Program-made: the position numbers and the translations under genes
Assembly (NCBI GenBank): GCA_030830205.1
Contig: JAURNL010000081.1
Span: 1 to 64,000, forward strand
DNA from: Crocinitomicaceae bacterium
GTDB taxonomy: Bacteria > Bacteroidota > Bacteroidia > Flavobacteriales_D > Crocinitomicaceae
Direction of reading: 5' to 3'
Length of the DNA: 64,000 bases
Part shown: positions 18,292 to 27,803 of the stretch, one piece after another
Numbering within the stretch: the stretch's first letter is position 1
Layout of the letters: each line of letters starts with the position of its first letter
Notes under the pieces: generated by a model
What the model was told of the DNA's origin: nothing
Database searches by the model: none
What the model saw: the letters and a program-made list of their open reading frames with translations, nothing else

Positions 18292-21200
18292 AATTGATAT
18301 TTTCCTTCTTGCGGACATGGAAATTCAGCCTGCTTGGTTTGTTTTTTCTAATCATTGGTATTGTTTTTTACAGCGCCAATCAAAGCCAGCGATTTTCTGC
18401 AGAAGATATCCAGCTTCAATTTTCGGAACTCGAAAAAGAAAGTGAGAGCTACGCACGTTCAGTGCTCAATAATTTAACCGCCGGCAAGGCATTGCCAAAA
18501 GCCAAAGAGTTTTCATACCATCTATATGAAAACGGAGTGCTTTTTGGATGGAGTAGTAACCAATTACCAGTTGGTCGCTACAAGACTAAACTATTTCCTG
18601 CTAATGGGCTTATTAAACTTAACAACGGTTATTACTATAGTCGTAACATTAAAAGCAAAGGTGTAGAATGCTGTGTAAGCTTTTGTTTGATTAAATCTTT
18701 TGAATTTAGTAATTCCTATTTGAATGCTTCTAATCCCTCATATTGGGACCAACAATTTGATCTTGAGCTCAATGGAAAGGCTAAAAATGCAATTAAAAAT
18801 CAAAAGAATAAAACTGTTTTTTACGTAAGCCCTCTCAGCTCAGAAACACTACCTGCGGGTAGTAATTGGGGACCGTTTTTTATCCTGCTTTCACTTTTTC
18901 TAATTACTTACCAACTCCAATCCAATTTGGAGAAACAATGGTGGGGTAGCCTTTTATTACTACTTGGCCTTGTGTTGTTTCGCATTGTATTATATGAAAC
19001 CATATGGCCAGACAACTGGCTGCTAAGCGATTGGTTTTCTGCCGGATTTTTTGCTTTTAATGAATGGTACCCAGACTTCTTTGCCTATTCGATAAATAGT
19101 TTATTTATTGTTTTTGGGTTTAGAATTACACTTGCATTAATTCGCTTAACAGATTCACCATGGGCTAAATTATTTGCATTTCTAATTCCCATGACCTTTT
19201 GGTTGTCCATTTTACATTTGTTATCTATAGCCATTGCGCATTCCAATATTCCATTAAGTTTTGAACACCTCTTTGAATTGAGACTCAGCTCTTACTTCTT
19301 CTTTTCACTATTAGGCTTTGCTTTATATAGTTTTCAAAAAACGGTCTTTATTTCCATTTACATTAACAAAAACGAACACTGGTTCAATAACAAAATCAAA
19401 AGATTTAGCATTATTGCTTTGCCATTTCTGCTGTTGTTCATCATAGATAATTCATCGATCAATCTTCTGCCGCTTTTAGTTATCGTTATACATCTGCTTT
19501 TTGAGCATAAGAATAAGAACTCTTGGCAGCAATTGAGTAGCCAACTATTGATACTAACTATCAATGCCTCTATAATTACCTTTCATTTACAAACAATGCA
19601 GTTTCAAAAAGATCTGGAAAATCGGAAACTGTTTGCACAACAACTCGCTATAGAACGCAACATCAATTTAGAACTTTCTTATGCCCAAATTGCTCCGAAT
19701 TTAAATGAAGAGCCGTGGTTACAAATTCCTTTCGATACACTGCGCAAACAATTCACAAAAGTTGGTTTTGAGCACATTTTGACACAAAAGTATTTTACCG
19801 GAGTCTGGGACGGTTTTGATATTCAAGCAGATATTTTTGACCAACAGGAAATTCCATGTTTCAGCAACGATTCATTAAAACTCAAGAGACTCAAATCCCT
19901 AGTGAAACAACATGGCCAAGCATCCGATATTCAGGATGGTCTATTTTTTATGCCTCATGAAGAGGAAGGTTTGAGTTATGTCATTTTATTGCAATTGCCT
20001 GAAAAAAAGTCTTTAGCCATAACCTTGGTTTCAAAGAGAATTCCGGAAGAAATTGGCTTTCCTCGCCTACTTATTTCGGACCAAGCTGGGATTTCAAACA
20101 GCCTTGAAGCATATGCTATTGGAAAGTATGCAGAGGAACGACTCATTCATCAGACGGGAACATTCAATTACCCCAATCAATTAAAGGCATTTAGAAAAAA
20201 GGGAGGCATTAAAGAGCGCTTTGATTTTCAAGGATTTACTCACGTTATTGTTCAAAAAAAAGCAGGATCTGCGATTATCATTTCTGCTCCATCGAGCAAT
20301 TGGTTTACACAGATTACCAGCTTTGCATTTTTATTCATTTTTTGGGGTTTTACCTTGCTGTTCAATCAGTTATTTAAAATAACTTTTCAAAATGAGACCT
20401 CGCAATGGTCTCTTTCTTTTAAGGTGCAACTGGCTTTTTTACTTGTTTTATCACTTTCTTTATTTCTTTACGGGCTTGGCAGCTCTGTTTTTATTACAAG
20501 ACAATTTGATCATTACACCCAAGAAAATCTCCGTGACAAATTGGCTGCAGTCAAAGCAGAATTAAATTCACAAACAGCAACTCTCGATACCTTAAATGCT
20601 TCTAAAGTTGGCAAACCGTTAGAAAGCAAATTAGCCAAACTCTCCTCAGTTTTTAAAACTGACCTTTTTATTTTTGATAGTGATGGTTTTTTAATTGCAT
20701 CTTCTCGACCCAAGCTTTTTGCCTATGGGCTTATTGGCGAACACATGAATGCTGAAGCAATGGACGCCCTACTTGGCCAAAACCAAAGTTATTTTTCACA
20801 CCAAGATCAAATAGGGAACCTGAATTACCGTAGCGCATATCTTCCAATAGTCAATGAATCTATGAAACAAATTGGATTCATTAACCTGCAACTTTTTGGT
20901 CAACAAGAAGCATATGAACAACAAATTGAAAGCTTTTTCAAGGCAGCAATTAATGTATTTGTATTGCTACTTGCTATTTCTGTTTTTATCGCATTAGTAG
21001 TGAGTAATTGGTTAATTGGACCCTTACAAGTTGTTGCGCGAGCAGTAAGAAATCTTGAACTAGGTAAAAAGAATCAAAAAATCAGCTATCAAAACGACGA
21101 TGAAATTGGAGCACTTGTGAACGCCTACAATGAAAAGTTATCAGAACTTGATCAAGCGGCACAACAAATTGCAAGAGTTGAAAGAGAAAGTGCCTGGAGA

Positions 21201-21857
21201 GACCTTGCTCAACAAATTGCACATGAGATTAAAAACCCTTTGACGCCAATGAAGCTTAACATTCAGCACTTACTCCATCAATTAGAAAAAGAAGACGCTG
21301 ACGCCAAACAACTTGCCCAAAAATCATTGCCTTCACTTATCAAACAAATTGATGCTTTGGCCAGAATGGCCAATGAATTTGCACGCTTCGCCAAATTACC
21401 CGATCCTCAATTTGAAAAATTAGAACTTCATTCACTTATTGAGCAATCCATTGCAATGTTTGAAAAGAATGAAGCATCTATAATTTTTGAAAAGTCACAA
21501 AAAGAAATCTGGATAATGGCAGATAAGGACATGCTTCATCAGGTTTTTCACAACTTACTTTTAAATGCTCAACAAGCATTAGTAGAGACTACAACACCAA
21601 AGATTGAAGTGCGCGTAACACTCCTTAATCAGGAAGTAGGCATCGTCATACAAGACAACGGTATTGGGATCTCAGACGAACAGCAACCACAAATTTTTAC
21701 TCCCTACTTCACCACCAAATCTTCGGGTTCTGGAATTGGTTTGAGTGTCGTTCGTCAAATTGTTGAAAAACACGGAGGTAACATTAGCTTTGAAAGTGAA
21801 CACTTAAAAGGAACCTCCTTTTATATCACGTTCAAATTACTTTCTGAAGGGCTTTAA
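18288..21857 (+). CDS. Large multi-membrane-span sensor histidine kinase (NtrY-like)
   Basis: 1189 residues. There is an N-terminal helix (about 12-30), an extracytoplasmic stretch to ~190, a cluster of hydrophobic helices (about 195-440), soluble sequence, helices near 672-690 and 711-731, a sensor loop, a helix near 886-908, HAMP, HisKA with the phospho-acceptor His979 (QQIAHEIKNPLTPMK), and HATPase with an N box (FHNLLLNAQQAL), QDNGIGIS and SGSGIGLS. The kinase core resembles NtrY-type kinases. No response regulator gene is nearby, so its partner is unknown. It is coupled to udk by a 4-base overlap, and its 3' end overlaps the convergent GT39-like gene by 21 bases. Confidence 0.9.
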   Translation: MKLIFSFLRTWKFSLLGLFFLIIGIVFYSANQSQRFSAEDIQLQFSELEKESESYARSVLNNLTAGKALPKAKEFSYHLYENGVLFGWSSNQLPVGRYKTKLFPANGLIKLNNGYYYSRNIKSKGVECCVSFCLIKSFEFSNSYLNASNPSYWDQQFDLELNGKAKNAIKNQKNKTVFYVSPLSSETLPAGSNWGPFFILLSLFLITYQLQSNLEKQWWGSLLLLLGLVLFRIVLYETIWPDNWLLSDWFSAGFFAFNEWYPDFFAYSINSLFIVFGFRITLALIRLTDSPWAKLFAFLIPMTFWLSILHLLSIAIAHSNIPLSFEHLFELRLSSYFFFSLLGFALYSFQKTVFISIYINKNEHWFNNKIKRFSIIALPFLLLFIIDNSSINLLPLLVIVIHLLFEHKNKNSWQQLSSQLLILTINASIITFHLQTMQFQKDLENRKLFAQQLAIERNINLELSYAQIAPNLNEEPWLQIPFDTLRKQFTKVGFEHILTQKYFTGVWDGFDIQADIFDQQEIPCFSNDSLKLKRLKSLVKQHGQASDIQDGLFFMPHEEEGLSYVILLQLPEKKSLAITLVSKRIPEEIGFPRLLISDQAGISNSLEAYAIGKYAEERLIHQTGTFNYPNQLKAFRKKGGIKERFDFQGFTHVIVQKKAGSAIIISAPSSNWFTQITSFAFLFIFWGFTLLFNQLFKITFQNETSQWSLSFKVQLAFLLVLSLSLFLYGLGSSVFITRQFDHYTQENLRDKLAAVKAELNSQTATLDTLNASKVGKPLESKLAKLSSVFKTDLFIFDSDGFLIASSRPKLFAYGLIGEHMNAEAMDALLGQNQSYFSHQDQIGNLNYRSAYLPIVNESMKQIGFINLQLFGQQEAYEQQIESFFKAAINVFVLLLAISVFIALVVSNWLIGPLQVVARAVRNLELGKKNQKISYQNDDEIGALVNAYNEKLSELDQAAQQIARVERESAWRDLAQQIAHEIKNPLTPMKLNIQHLLHQLEKEDADAKQLAQKSLPSLIKQIDALARMANEFARFAKLPDPQFEKLELHSLIEQSIAMFEKNEASIIFEKSQKEIWIMADKDMLHQVFHNLLLNAQQALVETTTPKIEVRVTLLNQEVGIVIQDNGIGISDEQQPQIFTPYFTTKSSGSGIGLSVVRQIVEKHGGNISFESEHLKGTSFYITFKLLSEGL

Positions 21858-23420
21858 GTCGTAGACAAAAACCTTGTCTTTATGATACAACTCATGCTTC
21901 AAGTATGGTTGAATTAGCGTATTTGCTGTATCTAACTGAAGTAATAATAACTTACTTGCACCCATGCCAATCCACTTTCGAATCATATAGGCGTCACTTA
22001 CATGAGCTCTAAATCCATAACCGCTGAATCCGATGCGGTCAATTGTGCTGAGGTGAATATTCGGATATGGATCAGAAAAACAAAAAACTGTATCCGTCGG
22101 AGCAATAATGCGCTGAAGCACTTTAGTTTGGTCTTGAATCTGCTTCAATCCTTCTTGATGATTGAAATAAAACCAACCCCAATTCCCTCGTATAAATTGA
22201 GACGTTAAAAAAGTATTTTTCACGATTATATTTTGATGCCCAGCCGCAACTTGAGTAAAAGATATGGTATTGAGCAAAATTAATCCAAGGCTAAGGCCGA
22301 AAGCCACTTGCCTAATGCGGCGGTTTGCAATGACCTGATGTCGTTTATTCAACACCAAAGCAGTTATTGTCAATGGGAAAAAAAGCACTTGAATAAAATA
22401 ATAATCATGGACTTCAAAAACCCAAAACCATAAAATAAAATACGCAGCAATACCAGTTAAAGCAATCAAAATCCAATATTTCAAAAACAGACTGATCTGT
22501 GCTCGTAGAGCCAACACAATAGTTGCGACAAAAAGAGCTATAAATAAAATCGGATGATTAATTTCTTTTAGGTGGTCTGCTAGCAGTAACTTTATTATTC
22601 GCCATCGTGTTGCAATATCTACCTCCCAAATAGGTCGAATAGAAGTCGAAAAAATAGACGAGTGAAACCGAGCATTATAACTTATTGCATAACTATACCA
22701 ACCATAAACAGATAGTAATGAAATCAAAAAAATACCGGTAATTACATGAGTCCTGCGTTCTTGCCAATATATTCTGTTTTTTTGATGTAGACTGAAGAAG
22801 AAAAATGCACCCACAAAAGACAAAACAGCAATGAGTGCCGTGATTTTGATTAAGACAGCAAGCGTTAAAAAGAGAGCAAAAAATACGGCATTTGATGCCT
22901 TAGAACCTTGGAGAAACCTTAAGAAAAAACTTCCGGCAAGTAAGAGACTAGCAAAGGAAAATACATCTGGTAAGAGTGTGTCCGAATAATAAATGAGCAC
23001 CGGATAACTGAAAATTATTCCACTAAAGATCAGGGTGATTTTCTCTGAATTAAAATACCATAATGATACATTTCTAAACGCAATTATTGCCATCAATAAA
23101 TAACCCAAGCTAATCAATTTGGCCACCCACAAATGATATCCTATGAAATACCAAATTTGACCTATTACAAAATAGATTACAGGAAATTCTGCTGCCGCTT
23201 CACGATGACCAAAATTGGAAATGGAATGCGTCTTTGGCTCAAACAAGCTTCCCTCTTTTGAAAACTGTATAGCTTGAGATAGAGAATCTGCTTTGCGACA
23301 TTCGTGAATAGGCAGAATAGGATCAAAAAAATGTTGCCAAAAAGCGTAAAGAAAACTTAACAACAATAAAAGGCCTAATATGCGCCACTTTAAGTCTATC
23401 TTGAAATCAATTACTTTCAT
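21837..23420 (-). CDS. GT39-like integral membrane glycosyltransferase
   Basis: 527 residues with about ten to twelve hydrophobic helices. It resembles GT-C fold dolichyl/undecaprenyl-phosphate sugar transferases (GT39/ArnT/PMT_2). The first extracytoplasmic loop holds acidic residues in HECRKADSLSQ after the first helix (residues 13-27), the position of the catalytic acidic residue in this fold. A small soluble C-terminal part ends the protein. Donor and acceptor are unknown; lipid A, glycoprotein or polysaccharide modification are all possible. Its last 21 bases are antisense to the histidine kinase C-terminus. Confidence 0.75.
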   Translation of the reverse strand: MKVIDFKIDLKWRILGLLLLLSFLYAFWQHFFDPILPIHECRKADSLSQAIQFSKEGSLFEPKTHSISNFGHREAAAEFPVIYFVIGQIWYFIGYHLWVAKLISLGYLLMAIIAFRNVSLWYFNSEKITLIFSGIIFSYPVLIYYSDTLLPDVFSFASLLLAGSFFLRFLQGSKASNAVFFALFLTLAVLIKITALIAVLSFVGAFFFFSLHQKNRIYWQERRTHVITGIFLISLLSVYGWYSYAISYNARFHSSIFSTSIRPIWEVDIATRWRIIKLLLADHLKEINHPILFIALFVATIVLALRAQISLFLKYWILIALTGIAAYFILWFWVFEVHDYYFIQVLFFPLTITALVLNKRHQVIANRRIRQVAFGLSLGLILLNTISFTQVAAGHQNIIVKNTFLTSQFIRGNWGWFYFNHQEGLKQIQDQTKVLQRIIAPTDTVFCFSDPYPNIHLSTIDRIGFSGYGFRAHVSDAYMIRKWIGMGASKLLLLQLDTANTLIQPYLKHELYHKDKVFVYDLKPFRK

Positions 23421-23428
23421 TGTAAAAG

Positions 23429-23436
23429 TAAAGATA
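23429..23436 (-). promoter_or_regulatory. -7 element (TATCTTTA) of the GT39-like gene
   Basis: Reverse strand TATCTTTA, one base off TAnnTTTG, 8 bases before the ATG at 23420. Predicts a very short leader. Confidence 0.45.
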
Positions 23437-23470
23437 CTGATGCTGTTCCAAAAAACGTTAATTCCTCTGT

Positions 23471-24121
23471 TTAATAAAATTCAATCCTCAAGGGGAAAGT
23501 AAACTCTGACACTACACTTTGCCCATGCTGATCTTTAGCTGGCAACCAATTGGGCATAGAAAGCAATACAGATTGAAGAGGCCTGCTCATGATTTCCAAT
23601 TCCTGATCTGTAAATCTCAAAAAAGTAATGTCTCTTACTCTACCTTTAGTATCTATTAAAATACGGATATAAATCTTGCCGCTAATCCCTAGCTCATAGA
23701 GGTGCTTCCATTCGGCGCTTCCGGAGATATTTTGCTCAATATATTGAATCAACTCTTTCGATGACTTTCCAAAAGATGCCTCTTGAGCAGGAAATCGAAC
23801 AACGCTATCATGAATAGTTTGGGGTGGTGGTGGGCATTCGGGCCGGATAAAATATTCAGGTAGAATGTCTGGTTCAACAGGGTAAGGATCTATTGGTTCT
23901 GGATCGATAGGGCATGGAGAAGGCGGAATAATTCTTGGAATGACGACTTGATTCTTTTTGATTTTTAGCGTATCATTTAAGGTCGTTTTTGTTGGCTGCT
24001 TCTGGCTTTTTTCTACTGGCGTCGTTCTATTATGAAGCTGACCACGGGAACTTGTATTGTCTTCACTGCAGGAGGAGCAGACAAAACACCCTAACAAAAA
24101 GAAGAAATGTAATTGACTCAT
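23471..24121 (-). CDS. Lipoprotein with TonB C-terminal-like domain
   Basis: 216 residues from the ATG at 24121; the frame opens further back at a TTG, but MSQLHFFFLLGCF gives the proper signal peptide. Cys18 in VCSSC is a probable lipid attachment site. The middle is Pro/Glu rich (about 75-115), like TonB linkers. The last ~85 residues (SGKIYIRILIDTKGRV ... VSEFTFPLRIEFY) match the TonB C-terminal fold. Classical TonB has an uncleaved membrane anchor. A lipid anchor would place this protein differently, so it may not energise TonB-dependent transport. It is divergent from ispG, and no ExbBD genes are nearby. Confidence 0.7.
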   Translation of the reverse strand: MSQLHFFFLLGCFVCSSCSEDNTSSRGQLHNRTTPVEKSQKQPTKTTLNDTLKIKKNQVVIPRIIPPSPCPIDPEPIDPYPVEPDILPEYFIRPECPPPPQTIHDSVVRFPAQEASFGKSSKELIQYIEQNISGSAEWKHLYELGISGKIYIRILIDTKGRVRDITFLRFTDQELEIMSRPLQSVLLSMPNWLPAKDQHGQSVVSEFTFPLRIEFY

Positions 24122-24164
24122 AAGAATACCTTTATAACAAATAACGCACAAACAATTGAATCCT

Positions 24165-24172
24165 TACCTTTG
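24165..24172 (+). promoter_or_regulatory. -7 element (TACCTTTG) of ispG
   Basis: Exact TAnnTTTG match 18 bases before the ispG ATG, followed by an A-rich leader. Confidence 0.6.
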
Positions 24173-24190
24173 TTAGACTAAAAAAACAAA

Positions 24191-26101
24191 ATGCATCGCT
24201 ATTGTCTCGACCCTTGGAAACGCACACGCGTTACATCTAAAGTAGTTCAAATTGGAACCTTAGCCTTAGGTGGCACCCATCCTATTCGAGTTCAATCCAT
24301 GACAACAACCGACACTATGGATACCAATGGGTCGGTGGCACAATCAATCAGAATGATTAATGCTGGTTGTGAGCTAGTGCGTCTTACCGCTCCAAGTAAA
24401 AACGAGGCTGAAAACCTTCAAGTTATCAAAGCAAAACTGGTTGAAGCAGGTTATCACACGCCACTAGTTGCAGACATACATTTTACTCCTAATGCCGCGG
24501 AAATTGCAGCAAAAATTGTTGAAAAAGTACGCGTTAATCCCGGAAATTACGCAGACAAAAAGAAATTCGAGGAAATCGATTACACTGATCAGAGCTACCA
24601 GGCAGAACTCAATCGCATTGAAGAAAAATTTACACCACTTGTACAGCTTTGTAAAGCAAACGGCACAGCAATGCGCATTGGCACCAATCATGGTTCTCTT
24701 TCTGACCGTATCCTGAGCCGATACGGAGATACCCCAGAGGGAATGGTTGAGTCCGCCTTCGAGTTCATAAGAATTTGTGAAAAAAATGATTTTGATCACC
24801 TTGTCATTTCTATGAAAGCTAGTAATACGTTGGTCATGGTTCAGGCCTATCGTTTACTGATGGCTAGAATGTTAGAAAATGGTATTGTGTACCCTCTTCA
24901 CCTAGGTGTTACAGAAGCAGGCGACGGCGAAGACGGACGCATCAAATCTGCTGTTGGAATCGGAGCGTTGCTCGAGGACGGACTTGGAGATACCATACGC
25001 GTTTCACTCACAGAGGCCCCCGAAGCAGAGATTCCTGTAGCTCAAAAATTGATTTCGAAATACAATGATTATCATGAATTTCCATTCGAGCGCCCCTCTT
25101 TGCAACTCCATTATTCTCCATTCTCTTACCAAAGGAGAGAAAGCAGTACTTGCCATAACATTGGAGGCAAAAATGTACCAGTTGTTTTAGCCGACCTTTC
25201 TTATCTAGAAGAAATCAAACAAGCCCATTTCTTTGGTTTCGGTTACCAATACAGTGTGCCACTTGACAAATGGAACATATTAGACCAAGCGGCAGATTAC
25301 GTTTACCTTGGCAATAATGAAATTCATTTCGAAGTTCCCGGGACTCTAGGCATCATTCTAAACTATGAGCTTTGGAATGCAAAATATAGAGACAAAGCAG
25401 GTTATTACCCACTTATATTAGCGGAAGAAATAGCCCTTGTTTCGCCTGAGCAAGTTTGTTTTTTACCGCTCGAAGCAGAGGAAGATATGCCCCTTGCACT
25501 AAATGCTCGACCAAATATTATTGTCATTCTCAACACTGCTTATGACAATAAAACGCAACTGTATCGCAAGTTTTTTCTAGATCTTCAAGAAAAGCACCTA
25601 ACAAATCCGGTCATTCTCTCGTACCAATACCAAACAAATGAGCTAGAAGGCTTTCAGCTGTTTGCAGGTGCTGACGCAGGCGCATTACTTATCGATGGTT
25701 TTGGAGATGGTCTCTGGTTAAACGCTGACTTAGGTGCCCAATACATCAACTCTACATCATTCGGAATCTTACAAGCCACTCGAACACGAATATCTAAAAC
25801 TGAATATATTTCTTGTCCTTCATGCGGTCGTACGCTGTTTGATTTACAAGAAACTACTGCCAAGATTCGGCAAAGAACAGCACACCTCAAAGGACTCAAA
25901 ATTGGTATTATGGGTTGTATCGTCAACGGACCAGGAGAAATGGCTGATGCCGATTATGGTTATGTAGGTACCGGACCCGGTAAAATCAATCTTTACAAAG
26001 AAAAAACGATTGTAAAGCGAAATATTGAAGAGCAGCAGGCGGTTGAAGCACTCGTAGACCTCATTAAAGAATATGGTGATTGGCAAGAGCCAAAAAGCTA
26101 A
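24191..26101 (+). CDS. ispG: 4-hydroxy-3-methylbut-2-enyl-diphosphate synthase, long form
   Basis: Reduces methylerythritol cyclodiphosphate to HMBPP in the MEP isoprenoid pathway. 636 residues: a TIM-barrel half (VQSMTTTDT, VADIHFTP, RIGTNHGSLS, LGVTEAG), a middle insertion domain (about 290-530) and a C-terminal half carrying the [4Fe-4S] ligands Cys542 and Cys545 (SCPSCGR) and Cys576 (MGCIVNGPGEM). E. coli IspG is ~370 residues; the three-domain long form is known from Bacteroidota, Chlamydiae and plants. IspD is also in this window, consistent with use of the MEP route. The stop overlaps the convergent RluA-type gene by 4 bases. Confidence 0.96.
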   Translation: MHRYCLDPWKRTRVTSKVVQIGTLALGGTHPIRVQSMTTTDTMDTNGSVAQSIRMINAGCELVRLTAPSKNEAENLQVIKAKLVEAGYHTPLVADIHFTPNAAEIAAKIVEKVRVNPGNYADKKKFEEIDYTDQSYQAELNRIEEKFTPLVQLCKANGTAMRIGTNHGSLSDRILSRYGDTPEGMVESAFEFIRICEKNDFDHLVISMKASNTLVMVQAYRLLMARMLENGIVYPLHLGVTEAGDGEDGRIKSAVGIGALLEDGLGDTIRVSLTEAPEAEIPVAQKLISKYNDYHEFPFERPSLQLHYSPFSYQRRESSTCHNIGGKNVPVVLADLSYLEEIKQAHFFGFGYQYSVPLDKWNILDQAADYVYLGNNEIHFEVPGTLGIILNYELWNAKYRDKAGYYPLILAEEIALVSPEQVCFLPLEAEEDMPLALNARPNIIVILNTAYDNKTQLYRKFFLDLQEKHLTNPVILSYQYQTNELEGFQLFAGADAGALLIDGFGDGLWLNADLGAQYINSTSFGILQATRTRISKTEYISCPSCGRTLFDLQETTAKIRQRTAHLKGLKIGIMGCIVNGPGEMADADYGYVGTGPGKINLYKEKTIVKRNIEEQQAVEALVDLIKEYGDWQEPKS

Positions 26102-27741
26102 AAAGATGGAGGGCAACTAAGCTCCATCCACTCATTGGAGTGAGGGTGATAAAAGCCTAGTTTAGCAGCATGTAAATGCAATCTGCCTGCTTTTTGACCA
26201 TATAAATCATCCCCTTTAATTGGACAATTAAGCCCTAAATGATGTGCGGCATGCACGCGCAACTGATGAGTCCTGCCTGTTTGTGGATAAAGGGCAATAC
26301 GTGTTTCATTGTTTTGGATAGCTAAAACTTTATACTTTGTATGAGCAAAACTACCATGGTCATAACAGACCAATTGACGAGGCCTATCTTCTAGATCTAC
26401 CCTAAGCGGTAATTTGATCTCCCCCTCTTTTTCTAATGGAACCCCATCTAATACGGCAACATATTCCTTCTGCACTTTCCTAAGCAAAAATTGACGTTGT
26501 AAGCGCTGATGCGTTATTTTAGTCTTCGCTGCCAACATGATGCCCGAGGTAGACATATCCAACCTGTGCACCAATAATGGTCCATCAGCATCAGGATACT
26601 TTTTTCTTAGGTCATCTAGCGAGTTAGGCATTGGTAATTTACCAGGTACAGATAAATATTCATGGCTTTTATGAATTGCTACAATCCATTCGTCTTCATA
26701 AATCACTTGAATTGGTTGTTCAGGATGAATAATAGTAATTGGATTTTGATCAACCTTTAGCCCCAAAAGCATATGGCCTAGTATGGGTTCACACTTACTT
26801 TTACACGAGGGATAAAAATTGCCATGAATCCGCACCTCTGAGTCTGGTGCCATACCCCACCAAAACTCTGCCATACAGATTGGCTTTAATTCATGCAAAT
26901 AGGCGTATTGTAATAGCTTCGGGGCAGCACACTCCCCGGCTCCGGCAGGAGGGGATTCCGTAAATAATTTTTGCACATTTTTCGACTGTCCTAGGGCATT
27001 TAAAAAGGAATACCGTTCAAATATTCTACGCTGTAAATCTGCGGAGTGTAATGCTCGTCTCTCCTTAAGTATCTCAATGCGTTGAAGGTAATTCTGCACT
27101 AATTCTTTTTGGGTCTCTATTGCCTTTTGGGCTTCACGTTTGAGCGCTTTAAGCGCTCTACTTTCATTCATACTTTGCAAACGCAAAGCCTCGAGCATAT
27201 CAATATTTAGAGATGTCTGATTGTTTATTTCGTTTCTTTTTTGGTCTCGAAGCGCTTTTGCTATTTTATTTTTTAGTTGAAGCTCCTTGATTTGTTCTGC
27301 CCAACGCTGTTCAATAGCCAACACTTCACTCTTAAGCCTTAATAATTCTGGGGCCTTTTCGAGCGCTTCTAACTGAATCGTTAGCTGATGGATTTCTTGC
27401 TCTTCCTGACGAAAAAACCCTTGAGTTGCTAGCAAGTCAAATACTGGCGGAACAAACCCTTCATGCTGATTTGAATTTCCGAGTTTCCCAGAAAATGCTG
27501 CTAAATATCCAAGTTCTCCGGTAGAATTTTGAACAACTAATACCCCAAACATTTTGCCAATCGCCCCCAAGCGTTCTGTTCTGCTTATGCCAAAATCATG
27601 ACCAAAATGTTCATTTTTAAGACGTTTTTGTAACAATTCGACAGCATGTTTCGCTAAAGGATGTACCTCATAATAAAATGGAAAGGTAAAGCAATCTGGT
27701 AGCTCTAAATGTTGGAGTTCAGTAGCAAAGGGAATAAACAT
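26098..27741 (-). CDS. RluA-family pseudouridine synthase with long N-terminal extension
   Basis: 547 residues from the ATG at 27741 (a TTG six bases further out is less likely). The last ~230 residues are an RluA-type catalytic domain: VHRLDMSTSG with catalytic Asp395, LRKVQKEYVAVLDG, and a GRTHQLRVH motif. The first ~310 residues hold a conserved-looking front part (YLAAFSGKLG near 80), a charged coiled-coil-like stretch (about 105-235) and a Cys-bearing segment (SPPAGAGECAAPKLL). Long RluA-type proteins of this shape exist in several phyla; their target RNA is not evident from sequence. Confidence 0.88.
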   Translation of the reverse strand: MFIPFATELQHLELPDCFTFPFYYEVHPLAKHAVELLQKRLKNEHFGHDFGISRTERLGAIGKMFGVLVVQNSTGELGYLAAFSGKLGNSNQHEGFVPPVFDLLATQGFFRQEEQEIHQLTIQLEALEKAPELLRLKSEVLAIEQRWAEQIKELQLKNKIAKALRDQKRNEINNQTSLNIDMLEALRLQSMNESRALKALKREAQKAIETQKELVQNYLQRIEILKERRALHSADLQRRIFERYSFLNALGQSKNVQKLFTESPPAGAGECAAPKLLQYAYLHELKPICMAEFWWGMAPDSEVRIHGNFYPSCKSKCEPILGHMLLGLKVDQNPITIIHPEQPIQVIYEDEWIVAIHKSHEYLSVPGKLPMPNSLDDLRKKYPDADGPLLVHRLDMSTSGIMLAAKTKITHQRLQRQFLLRKVQKEYVAVLDGVPLEKEGEIKLPLRVDLEDRPRQLVCYDHGSFAHTKYKVLAIQNNETRIALYPQTGRTHQLRVHAAHHLGLNCPIKGDDLYGQKAGRLHLHAAKLGFYHPHSNEWMELSCPPSF

Positions 27742-27762
27742 ACACAAAGGTCAAAAAAAAAA

Positions 27763-27780
27763 CGCCCTCGGTGGAGGGCG
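27763..27780 (-). terminator. Intrinsic terminator downstream of the T9SS thioredoxin-fold gene
   Basis: Seven-base GC-rich stem CGCCCTC/GAGGGCG with a 4-base loop. On the minus strand it is followed by ten T. It lies 24 bases past the stop at 27804 and 22 bases before the RluA-type ATG, so it separates the two genes. Confidence 0.85.
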
Positions 27781-27803
27781 TTTCTCAATTCTTTTAAAAG
27801 AAA

